A stretch of DNA of 30,968 nt from an uncultured Clostridia bacterium (GTDB lineage Bacteria; Bacillota; Clostridia; Christensenellales; Aristaeellaceae): positions 1 through 30,968 of the forward strand of contig CAKTXR010000028.1 of assembly GCA_934631025.1 (NCBI GenBank), written 5' to 3'. This document shows, in pieces, positions 22,586-30,185 of this stretch (its first letter is position 1; each line of letters begins with the position of its first letter). Under the pieces are notes generated by a model. The model did no database searches, was not told the DNA's origin, and saw nothing but the letters and a program-made list of their open reading frames with translations. The position numbers and the translations under genes were made by a program.

Positions 22586-22722
22586 TTTGTAAAATGGTGC
22601 TTTCAACGTAGAATCGCACTTCATTTTCTATCTCAAGTCCGCATTTATATTCAAAATTCTATGTATGTGACTGCATACATCTGTGATTTCAATCGCTTTT
22701 TGCCGCCAAAACGCTTGCTTTT

Positions 22723-22770
22723 AAAACAAACTCCGGTCTATATTCATCAAAATGGACCGGAGTTTGTTTT
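22723..22770 (-). terminator. Intrinsic terminator of the deacetylase gene
   Basis: Perfect 16-nt arms (22723-22738 and 22755-22770; AAAACAAACTCCGGTC) with a 16-nt loop, 7 nt after the deacetylase stop. The stem ends in TTTT and continues AAAAGC on the minus strand. Its arms also resemble the operator palindromes (CAAAC-TCCG-GTCTA and TGGAC-CGGA-GTTTG). Confidence 0.75.
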
Positions 22771-22777
22771 GATTATC

Positions 22778-23581
22778 TTACAACTTTTTCGTTTCGCCGG
22801 CATTGACGCAGATCGCCTTGCCGTCCCGCTCGATCCACACGGCGAGCGCGCTCGGATTGTGAATCATGCTGCCGTCGACGGAATAGTCGATCCGCTTCAT
22901 GGCCTGCACATACTCGTAGATTTCCATGTTGGTCGCATACCAGACGTTATCGCGGCCGCCCATCTTCTCGCAGAAGGACTCGATGACGTTCCAGTTATCG
23001 TTGCGCTCGAACTCATAGGTATGTCCCCAGAGATAGAACAGATCCATGCCGGGGTATTTGCTTTCCTCAAGGAATTTATCACACAGCTCATTCAGATTGG
23101 ACGCGTTGTGATGGCAGGTCGGATGCCAGGCCAGAAATTCCTCCGGCAGGCCGAAGCCGAACGTCGAATGCGTCGTGCGCGAGTAGTACACGCCCAGTCG
23201 GCGCAGCTGCTCGATGAGCGCGTCATCGTACGCGCCGTAGGGATACGCCATGCCGTGTACGGGATAACCGGCCAGCTTTTCGACCGCGCGGCGATCCTCC
23301 ACGATCTCGTCGATCACAAGGTCAAGCGGCATGCGGTTCAGGAACGGATGCGAATAGCCGTGAATGGCCAGCTCGAAGCCCTCGTACGCGCCGTATTCCT
23401 CCGGACGAAGCCGATACGGCGAGCCTTCGCCATCCATGCGGCCCGTGTTCACATTAAACGTGCCCTTGATGCCGTGGCGGCGCATGATCTCCATCATGCG
23501 AATGTCCGAGCTTACGCCGTCGTCATAGCTCAGCGTCAGCGCCTTGTGTCTCCCGCCCGGGAACAGATTGTAGCATTTCAT
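22778..23581 (-). CDS. Polysaccharide deacetylase (NodB domain)
   Basis: A 267-residue carbohydrate esterase 4-type protein. The NodB metal site shows D20-D21 (LSYDDG) with H74 and H78 (AIHGYSHP). MAYPYGAYDD supplies the RxxPY-like motif, though the usual Arg is Met. WGHTYEF near the C-terminus supplies the last conserved His. No signal peptide or membrane anchor is seen, unlike peptidoglycan deacetylases, so it probably acts on intracellular N- or O-acetylated sugars. AAAGGAG precedes the ATG. It is a single-gene unit ended by a terminator. Confidence 0.88.
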   Translation of the reverse strand: MKCYNLFPGGRHKALTLSYDDGVSSDIRMMEIMRRHGIKGTFNVNTGRMDGEGSPYRLRPEEYGAYEGFELAIHGYSHPFLNRMPLDLVIDEIVEDRRAVEKLAGYPVHGMAYPYGAYDDALIEQLRRLGVYYSRTTHSTFGFGLPEEFLAWHPTCHHNASNLNELCDKFLEESKYPGMDLFYLWGHTYEFERNDNWNVIESFCEKMGGRDNVWYATNMEIYEYVQAMKRIDYSVDGSMIHNPSALAVWIERDGKAICVNAGETKKL

Positions 23582-23670
23582 CGGTTGCAGTCTCCTTTCA
23601 AATCATCGGATGCGCTTCCATTTTACGCCGCTTGCGCTCCATTTGCAAGGGCATTCTGACATCGCCGCAT

Positions 23671-23706
23671 GAGAAAGAGGGAGGCGCGAACGTCTCCCTC
23701 TCTTTC
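23671..23706 (-). terminator. Hairpin terminator after ppdK
   Basis: GAGGGAG (23677-23683) pairs with CTCCCTC (23694-23700), with imperfect purine/pyrimidine extension to 23671 and 23706, just past the ppdK stop at 23719. TTTCTC follows on the minus strand. Confidence 0.65.
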
Positions 23707-23718
23707 CCATGGATTTTG

Positions 23719-26364
23719 TCAGGCCTTCTTTTCGCGCGCTTCCTTGATGGCGGCGTGCGCGGCGGCCAGTCGGGCGATCGGCACGCGGAACGGCGAACAG
23801 GACACATAGGTCAGGCCGATCCGGTGGCAGAACTCGACGGAGCTCGGATCGCCGCCGTGTTCGCCGCAGATGCCCATCTTCATATTCTCGCGGGTCGAGC
23901 GGCCGCCGGCCACGGCCATCTTGATCAGCCGGCCAACGCCGTCCTGATCGAGGCGGGCGAACGGGTCGCTCTCGAAAATCTTCTTGGAATAGTAAGCGTC
24001 CAGGAATTTTCCGGCGTCGTCGCGGGAGAAGCCGAAGGTCATCTGCGTCAGATCGTTCGTGCCGAAGGAGAAGAACTCGGCCTCGCGGGCGATTTCGTCG
24101 GCGGTGATGGCGGCGCGCGGGATCTCGATCATGGTGCCGATCTTGTAATCCAGGCGCAGGCCCATCTCCTCGATCACCTTTTCAGCCATCGCGACGACGG
24201 TCTTTTTGACGTAAGCCAGTTCCTTCACGTCGCCGACCAGCGGGATCATGATCTCGGGATGGATCTCGATGCCCTGCTCGCGGGAGACTTCAATCGCGGC
24301 CTCCATGACGGCGCGGGTCTGCATCTCGGCGATCTCGGGATAGGTCACGGACAGGCGGCAGCCGCGGTGGCCCATCATCGGATTGAACTCATGCAGCGCA
24401 TCGATCTTTTCGACGATGGCGGCGGAAGTCGTACCCAGCTCGTTGGCGATGGCGACGATCTCCTCGGTCATGTTCTTGGCCGGCAGGAACTCGTGCAGCG
24501 GCGGATCCAGGAAGCGGATGGTCACCGGACGCACGCCCATGACCTCGTAAATGCCCTTGAAATCGCCCTTCTGCATGGGCAGGATCTTGTCCAGAGCGGC
24601 GCGGCGCTGTTCCTCGGTGCTGGAGAGAATCATCTCGCGCACGGCGGCGATGCGGTCGGCCGCAAAGAACATATGCTCCGTGCGGGTCAGGCCGATGCCC
24701 TCCGCGCCGTACTTGACGGCCACGGCGGCGTCGCGCGGATTGTCGGCGTTCGTGCGCACCTGCAGGCGGCGAGCCTTGTCCGCCCAGCTCATCAGCGTGG
24801 CGAAATCGCCGGACACGTCCGCGTCCACGGTCGGGATGGCCTCGCCATACACATTGCCGGTGGAGCCGTCCAGAGAGATGAAGTCGCCCTCGCGATACTT
24901 GAAGCCGCCGGCGATAAGAATCTTCTTCTCCTCGTCGATCTTCAGCTCGCCGCAGCCGGCGACGCAGCAGGTGCCCATGCCGCGCGCCACGACGGCCGCG
25001 TGGGAGGTCATGCCGCCGCGGATGGTCAGCACGCCCTGCGCATGGTTCATGCCCTCGATGTCCTCGGGCGAAGTCTCCAGGCGCACCAGCACAGCCTTGC
25101 GGCCGGCCTTGGCGGCGGCGGTGACTTCAGCGGCAGTGAAATAGATCTGGCCGCAGGCCGCGCCGGGCGACGCGGGCAGACCCTTGGCGATGGGCTGCGC
25201 GGCCTTGAGCGCCTTCTGCTCAAACTGAGGATGCAGCAGCGCGTCCAACTGACGCGGCTCGACCATCATCACAGCGTCCTCTTTGGAGATCATGCCCTCG
25301 TTGACCATATCGACGGCGATCTTCAGCGCGGCCTGAGCGGTACGCTTGCCGTTGCGGGTCTGGAGCATATACAGCTTGCCGCGCTCGATGGTATATTCCA
25401 TGTCCTGCATATCGCGGTAGTGCTTTTCAAGAATATCGGCGATCTCGGTAAACTGGCGGTACACGTCGGGCATGACCTGCTCGAGCGTGGCGATCTGCTG
25501 GGGCGTGCGGATGCCGGCCACGACGTCCTCGCCCTGCGCGTTGATCAGATATTCGCCGTAGAGCTTGTTTTCGCCGGTGGAGGGATTGCGCGTGAAGGCT
25601 ACGCCGGTGCCGGAGGTTTCGCCCATGTTGCCGAACACCATGGACTGCACGTTGACGGCCGTGCCCCAGTCGCCGGGGATGTCGTTCATGCGGCGATAGT
25701 AAATAGCGCGTTCGTTGTCCCAGGAGCGGAAAACGGCCTTGATGGAGGCCAGCAGCTGCTCGCGGGGCTCCTGCGGGAACTCGCTGCCGATCTCGCGCAG
25801 ATACAGCGCCTTGAACCGGCGGACGATTTCCTTCATATTAAGAGTGGTCAGCTCGGTGTCAAACTTGACGCCCTCCGCCTCCTTAATGTCGTCCAGTATG
25901 CCTTCAAACAGCGCCTTGTTCACACCCATAACGACGTCCGAGAACATCTGAATGAAGCGGCGGTAGGAATCATAGGCAAAGCGCTCGTTGTTGGTCAGCT
26001 TGGCCAGACCCTGAACGGCCACGTCGTTCAGGCCGAGATTCAGGATGGTATCCATCATGCCGGGCATGGAAACGCGCGCGCCGGATCGAACGGAAACGAG
26101 GAAGGGATTTTCCAGATCGCCGAACTTCTTGCCGCAGATCTTTTCAGTCTCGGCCAGCGCGGCGTCGATCTGTTCGAGAATTTCGGCGGGGATCTCTCTG
26201 TTGTTGGCATAGTATGCCGTGCAGGCTTCGGTCGTGACGGTAAATCCCTGCGGAACGGGCAGATTGAGGCCGGTCATTTCGGCCAGGTTGGCGCCCTTGC
26301 CGCCCAGAAGGTTGCGCATCTTCGCGTTGCCTTCCTTGAAGAGATATACATACTTGTGAGACAT
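23719..26364 (-). CDS. ppdK: Pyruvate, phosphate dikinase PpdK
   Basis: An 881-residue enzyme that interconverts pyruvate, ATP and Pi with PEP, AMP and PPi, a glycolytic or gluconeogenic step common in anaerobes. The N-terminal ATP-grasp part starts GGKGANLAEMTGLNLPVPQGF; the swivelling phosphohistidine domain holds H455 in GGMTSHAAVVARGMG; the C-terminal PEP/pyruvate barrel ends with catalytic C833 in MGICGEHGGDP. Length is normal. AGGAGG lies just before the ATG. Single-gene unit with a promoter at 26427-26455. Confidence 0.97.
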   Translation of the reverse strand: MSHKYVYLFKEGNAKMRNLLGGKGANLAEMTGLNLPVPQGFTVTTEACTAYYANNREIPAEILEQIDAALAETEKICGKKFGDLENPFLVSVRSGARVSMPGMMDTILNLGLNDVAVQGLAKLTNNERFAYDSYRRFIQMFSDVVMGVNKALFEGILDDIKEAEGVKFDTELTTLNMKEIVRRFKALYLREIGSEFPQEPREQLLASIKAVFRSWDNERAIYYRRMNDIPGDWGTAVNVQSMVFGNMGETSGTGVAFTRNPSTGENKLYGEYLINAQGEDVVAGIRTPQQIATLEQVMPDVYRQFTEIADILEKHYRDMQDMEYTIERGKLYMLQTRNGKRTAQAALKIAVDMVNEGMISKEDAVMMVEPRQLDALLHPQFEQKALKAAQPIAKGLPASPGAACGQIYFTAAEVTAAAKAGRKAVLVRLETSPEDIEGMNHAQGVLTIRGGMTSHAAVVARGMGTCCVAGCGELKIDEEKKILIAGGFKYREGDFISLDGSTGNVYGEAIPTVDADVSGDFATLMSWADKARRLQVRTNADNPRDAAVAVKYGAEGIGLTRTEHMFFAADRIAAVREMILSSTEEQRRAALDKILPMQKGDFKGIYEVMGVRPVTIRFLDPPLHEFLPAKNMTEEIVAIANELGTTSAAIVEKIDALHEFNPMMGHRGCRLSVTYPEIAEMQTRAVMEAAIEVSREQGIEIHPEIMIPLVGDVKELAYVKKTVVAMAEKVIEEMGLRLDYKIGTMIEIPRAAITADEIAREAEFFSFGTNDLTQMTFGFSRDDAGKFLDAYYSKKIFESDPFARLDQDGVGRLIKMAVAGGRSTRENMKMGICGEHGGDPSSVEFCHRIGLTYVSCSPFRVPIARLAAAHAAIKEAREKKA

Positions 26365-26426
26365 GATAACCCTCCTGATGTTTCATTTTATGGACTTCGT
26401 GGCCATTCTTGCTTTCATCATTTCTT

Positions 26427-26455
26427 AATATATCACACGATAATCAAAAAATCAA
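26427..26455 (-). promoter_or_regulatory. SigA promoter of ppdK
   Basis: On the minus strand TTGATT (26455-26450) and TATATT (26432-26427) are 17 bp apart, giving a leader of about 55 nt. Confidence 0.75.
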
Positions 26456-26587
26456 GGGGTTCGCGCAAAAATGTTGCCATTTCCTGCATATTTTTAATAT
26501 CAACTCTGATATATGCCGTCCATTTGCCCGTCCTCACCCTCTTTTTCGTTAAATACTTCAGAAGAGGTGTCAATCGACGCGCGAACG
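26456..26587. other. Non-coding stretch between the divergent ppdK and RNase J promoters
   Basis: AT-rich, with no credible gene or repeat. It separates the two promoters of the 409-bp gap between ppdK and the RNase J gene. Confidence 0.4.
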
Positions 26588-26596
26588 TGCTATAAT
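26588..26596 (+). promoter_or_regulatory. Extended -10 promoter of RNase J operon
   Basis: TGC-TATAAT, an extended -10 element with TATAAT at 26591-26596. The -35 region (TGTCAA, 17 bp upstream) is poor, as is usual for extended -10 promoters. It leaves a leader of roughly 170 nt. Confidence 0.7.
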
Positions 26597-26602
26597 AGGA
26601 AT

Positions 26603-26711
26603 GATTGAAGCGCACGTCGGAAAAATCCGTCCGATTCCCTCATAATCTGAGAGGGGATCGCACATTGCATTTTTAGGCGCGTCTTAAAGAGTCGGCTGAT
26701 CGGCTCTTCAT
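26603..26711 (+). ncRNA. Structured 5' leader of RNase J with attenuator-like hairpin
   Basis: Three successive hairpins: CGGA/TCCG near 26618-26629; GATTCCCTC (26633-26641) with GAGGGGATC (26651-26659), including one G-U; and AAGAGTCG (26686-26693) with CGGCTCTT (26701-26708), one G-U, then CATTTATAG. The last could be a weak terminator, giving an autoregulated leader, since RNase J is often feedback-controlled through its mRNA. No known riboswitch was recognised. Confidence 0.45.
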
Positions 26712-26773
26712 TTATAGTTCAAAGATATTTGGCTATGCACTCAAACTCAAAACGAGCGTAAAGGAGGAACGTT

Positions 26774-28444
26774 GTGGCAAGACGAAGGGTTGAGCCAAAG
26801 CTGCGCATCATACCGCTGGGCGGCCTTGGCGAAATAGGCAAAAACATGACGGTATTTGAATACGGAGACGACATCATCGTGGTGGATATCGGCTCCATAT
26901 TCCCTCGGGAGGATATGCCGGGCGTCGACCTGGTCATTCCCGACACGACCTATCTGGAAAAGAACATCTCCAAGCTCCGCGGGTATGTCATCACCCACGG
27001 GCACGAGGATCACATCGGCGCGGCTCCCTATGTGCTCAAGTCGCTGCCGGCGCCCGTCTACGGAACGCGGCTGACGCTGGCGCTGGTGGAGCACAAGCTC
27101 AAGGAGCATCGCGTCAACGGCATAGAGCTTCATGTGATCAAGCCGGGCGACACCATCGAGCTGGGCGTCTTTTCCATCGAGTTTCTTCACGTCAATCACT
27201 CCATCACGGGCGCGGTTGCGCTGGCGATTCATACGCCCAGGGGCACAGTCGTGCATACGGGAGACTTCAAGATTGACTACACCCCCATCGACGATCACAG
27301 GACCGATCTGGGCCGCATGGCGCAGCTGGGCTGCGAGGGCGTGCTGGCGCTCCTGTGCGAATCCACCAATATCGAGCGGCCGGGCTACACCATGTCCGAG
27401 CGCAAGGTCGGCGAGACGTTCAACACCTATTTCCAGAAGGCGGAGGGACGCATCATTGTGGCGATGTTCGCCAGCAATATCCACCGCATCCAGCAGGTTG
27501 TCGACGCGGCTGTGCGCTATAACCGCCGCCTGTGTCTCATCGGCCGCAGCATGGTCAACGTCTCCAAGGTGGCCATGCAGCTGGGCGAGCTGACCATCCC
27601 CGAGGGTTATCTGCTCTCCGTCGACGACATTGACCGCTACGACGACAACGAGCTGGTCATCATCACCACGGGCAGCCAGGGCGAACCGATGAGCGGACTG
27701 GCGCGCATCGCCTTCGCCGAGCACAAAAAGCTCGAGATCAAGCCCAGCGACATGGTCATCATCTCCGCCACGCCCATCCCCGGCAACGAAAAATCCGTCT
27801 CGCGCGTCATCAATCAGCTGGTGCGCGCCGGCGCGGACGTCGTTTACGAGGCGCTGGCCGAGGTTCACGTTTCCGGCCATGCGCGGCAGGAGGAAATCAA
27901 GCTGGTTCACGCGCTGACCAACCCGAAGTTCTTCATCCCCATACACGGCGAGTACCGGCATCTGTATCAGCACGCCGAGCTGGCCAAGTCTCTGGGCATG
28001 GAGGACAAGAATGTCGTCATCGCAAACATCGGCGACGTCGTCGAGCTGACGCAGACCGGCATCTCCGTGGCGGGCACCGTGCCCAGCGGCGAGGTGCTCA
28101 TCGACGGCCTGGGCGTGGGCGACGTGGGCAATGTCGTGCTGCGCGACCGCAAGCATCTCTCTCAGGACGGCCTGCTGATCGTCGTACTGGCGGTCGACCG
28201 CGATTCCGGCACAGTGGTTTCCGGCCCCGACATCATCAGCCGCGGCTTCGTCTATGTGCGCGAGGCCGACGATCTGGTCGAAGGCGCCAAGGAGGCCGTG
28301 CGGCAGGTGCTCAACGACTATCCCAGCATCGAGAGCGGCGAATGGAACGCCGTCAAATCGGGCATCCGCGACGCGGTGCAGCGCTATGTCTACACGACGC
28401 TCAAGCGCAGCCCGATGATCCTCCCCATCATCATGGACATCTGA
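26774..28444 (+). CDS. rnj: Ribonuclease J
   Basis: A 556-residue metallo-beta-lactamase/beta-CASP ribonuclease, a 5'-3' exonuclease and endonuclease in mRNA decay and rRNA processing. The zinc motif is H75-G-H77-E-D79-H80 (ITHGHEDHIGA), with later metal ligands in VVHTGDFKID; the beta-CASP domain includes IVAMFASNIHRIQQVV; IPIHGEYRHL and the C-terminal dimerisation domain follow. The length matches RNase J1/J2. The start is GTG at 26774 with AAAGGAGG 6 nt before it. First of four plus-strand genes. Confidence 0.96.
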   Translation: MARRRVEPKLRIIPLGGLGEIGKNMTVFEYGDDIIVVDIGSIFPREDMPGVDLVIPDTTYLEKNISKLRGYVITHGHEDHIGAAPYVLKSLPAPVYGTRLTLALVEHKLKEHRVNGIELHVIKPGDTIELGVFSIEFLHVNHSITGAVALAIHTPRGTVVHTGDFKIDYTPIDDHRTDLGRMAQLGCEGVLALLCESTNIERPGYTMSERKVGETFNTYFQKAEGRIIVAMFASNIHRIQQVVDAAVRYNRRLCLIGRSMVNVSKVAMQLGELTIPEGYLLSVDDIDRYDDNELVIITTGSQGEPMSGLARIAFAEHKKLEIKPSDMVIISATPIPGNEKSVSRVINQLVRAGADVVYEALAEVHVSGHARQEEIKLVHALTNPKFFIPIHGEYRHLYQHAELAKSLGMEDKNVVIANIGDVVELTQTGISVAGTVPSGEVLIDGLGVGDVGNVVLRDRKHLSQDGLLIVVLAVDRDSGTVVSGPDIISRGFVYVREADDLVEGAKEAVRQVLNDYPSIESGEWNAVKSGIRDAVQRYVYTTLKRSPMILPIIMDI

Positions 28445-28461
28445 CAAAAGCGACAAATTTC

Positions 28462-28492
28462 AGCCGGGCGGCAACCGATACGCCGTCCGGCT
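28462..28492 (+). other. Hairpin between RNase J and YlbF genes
   Basis: An 11-bp stem, AGCCGGGCGGC (28462-28472) with GCCGTCCGGCT (28482-28492), including one G-U pair. Only a weak U-tract follows (CGTCTAAATTGG), so read-through to the YlbF gene is likely. Confidence 0.55.
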
Positions 28493-28529
28493 CGTCTAAA
28501 TTGGTAAAGTTTTTTACGGGGGACAAAGC

Positions 28530-28880
28530 ATGAACGTTTACGATCAGGCGCACGCGCTGGCCCGCTCGATGAAAGAGAGCGAGGAATACAAGGAGTATAT
28601 GAGCCTGCGCGAAAAGGCCTATGAGGACGAAACCAACAAAGCCCTTCTGGATGAATACAAGCGGCTCCAGTATCATATGCAGCTCGCCATGGCCGCCGGA
28701 AAGCGCATGGAAGAGGACGATTTTCAGCGGATGCAGAAAATCGCGGGGCTGCTCCAGTTCAATCCCGACGCCAGCGCCTACCTGCTGGCCGAGTTCCGCT
28801 TCCAGAAGATGCTTTCCGATATATATAAGATTCTGGCCGAGGTCGCCGGAATCGATCTGGATATGCTGTCCGGCCAATAA
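28530..28880 (+). CDS. YlbF-family regulator (DUF964)
   Basis: A 116-residue, almost wholly helical protein matching the YlbF/YmcA (Com_YlbF) family (ALARSMKESEEYKEY at the N-terminus, FRFQKMLSDIYKILAE near the end). In Bacillus such proteins form the Y-complex that modulates RNase Y-dependent mRNA maturation, so its place after RNase J suits a role in RNA decay. GGGGGA lies 6 nt before the ATG. The partner proteins YmcA and YaaT are not in this window. Confidence 0.88.
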   Translation: MNVYDQAHALARSMKESEEYKEYMSLREKAYEDETNKALLDEYKRLQYHMQLAMAAGKRMEEDDFQRMQKIAGLLQFNPDASAYLLAEFRFQKMLSDIYKILAEVAGIDLDMLSGQ

Positions 28881-28901
28881 CTGACCGATGGAGGTTCATT
28901 T

Positions 28902-30185
28902 ATGGCAAGAAAAAAAAGGCGCGTCGTCTCGCGAAAATTCTATAATCAGAGAACGCTGCTCCGCGAACGCGAATACGGCTTTTACTGGTATGCCTGGCTG
29001 TGGAAAATCATCCGCCCCATACTGATCTTCGGCGCGAGCGCCATCATCGTGCTGGGCATATTCGTCAACGTCTGGTTCGCCTTGTACGACAATTTCCTCA
29101 AGCCGGTCAACCCCGACGACCAGTCGACCGTCACGTTCAAGATCAATCAGGGCGATTACGTCAGCACCATCGGCAATCATCTGGTGGAGCAGGGCCTTCT
29201 GCGCAACAAGGGCATTTTCAAATACATGGTCATGTTCAAGGGCGTGACCAGCGACATTCAGTACGGCACCTATCAGCTCTCCCCCAGCATGAACGTCTCC
29301 GAGATCATCGACATACTGTCCTCCGGCACGTCGAGCGTCGAGCGCAGCATCACGATCATCCCCGGCTGGACGGTTGAGGACATCGCCGATTACTTCTATA
29401 CCATCGGCGCGATCGAGGACAAGTCCGAATTCCTGGCGCTGTGCAACGATCAGGAAAAGTTCGCCTCCGTATCGCATCAGGTGGCGCAGGCCATCGAAGC
29501 GGGCACGACCTCGGGCCGCAAATATCTGCTCGAGGGCTATCTCGCGCCCGATACTTACCGCGTGTTCACCACCGCGTCGGCCGAATCGCTCATCAAGACG
29601 CTGCTGAGCCAGACCGAACTGGTCATGGACGATCTCTACGCTTCGATCGAAGCCAATGAAGCCGTCGCGGAAGGCAGCTTCGTCTCCACGCTGACGCAGG
29701 ATCAGACCATCATACTGGCCTCCATGATCGAAAAGGAAGCCGGCACCGCCGACGATTACGGCCGCGTTTCCGCCGTGTTCCACAACCGTCTGGCGCTCGG
29801 CATGCGTCTCGAATCCGACCCGACGGTCAAGTATGTCACCGGCTCGACCGATTTCATACTGCCCAGCGACGAGCTGAATCTGGACAGCGCCTATAACACC
29901 TATGTTATCAGCGGCCTGCCCATCGGCCCGATCTGCAACCCCTCCAAGGCGGCGATCGAAGCGGCGCTGCACCCCAATCAGGAGTACATCAACGAGGGCT
30001 ACCTCTACTTCTGCTCCAAGGATCCCAGCTCGGGCGAGCTGCAATTCAGCCGCACGCTGGAGGAGCACGAAGCCGCCGTCGCGCAGTATCGTCCGCTGTG
30101 GGAAGCCTATGACGCCGAGCAGCGCGCCAAGGCCGCAGAAACGCCGCAGCCGACCGACCAGCCGGCCGAAGGGACAAATCCGTGA
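28902..30185 (+). CDS. mltG: Endolytic murein transglycosylase MltG
   Basis: A 427-residue membrane-anchored YceG-family protein that cuts nascent glycan strands to end their elongation. A basic cytosolic N-terminus is followed by one membrane helix (about 37-60, ILIFGASAIIVLGIFVNVWF), a LysM-like segment (FKINQGDYVSTIGNHL) and the catalytic domain. E277 in SMIEKEAG is the expected catalytic residue, and NTYVISGLPIGPICNPS is the family C-terminal signature. The tail is Pro/Thr/Gln-rich. GGAGG precedes the ATG, 21 nt after the YlbF stop. Confidence 0.95.
   Translation: MARKKRRVVSRKFYNQRTLLREREYGFYWYAWLWKIIRPILIFGASAIIVLGIFVNVWFALYDNFLKPVNPDDQSTVTFKINQGDYVSTIGNHLVEQGLLRNKGIFKYMVMFKGVTSDIQYGTYQLSPSMNVSEIIDILSSGTSSVERSITIIPGWTVEDIADYFYTIGAIEDKSEFLALCNDQEKFASVSHQVAQAIEAGTTSGRKYLLEGYLAPDTYRVFTTASAESLIKTLLSQTELVMDDLYASIEANEAVAEGSFVSTLTQDQTIILASMIEKEAGTADDYGRVSAVFHNRLALGMRLESDPTVKYVTGSTDFILPSDELNLDSAYNTYVISGLPIGPICNPSKAAIEAALHPNQEYINEGYLYFCSKDPSSGELQFSRTLEEHEAAVAQYRPLWEAYDAEQRAKAAETPQPTDQPAEGTNP

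Larger units (their letters stand above)
22389..22777. other. 389-bp gap with two operator-like sites and a terminator
   Basis: No credible protein gene: the plus-strand frame through here resembles nothing. It holds palindromes 6 and 7 (22545-22585), then about 135 AT-rich bases, then the deacetylase terminator. A possible minus-strand -10, TAAGAT near 22434-22439, could start the acyltransferase-PHP transcript; its -35 is poor. Confidence 0.5.

Noticed and set aside
22502..22777. Open plus-strand frame running through the operator-bearing gap
   Set aside because: No ribosome site, no family resemblance, and it only continues as antisense to the deacetylase gene.
23632..26595. 987-codon open frame on the plus strand
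   Set aside because: Antisense shadow of ppdK; composition is G/H/D/R-rich and no ribosome site or family motif is present.
26747..28456. 569-codon open frame on the minus strand
   Set aside because: Antisense to the clear RNase J gene, with no recognisable motif.
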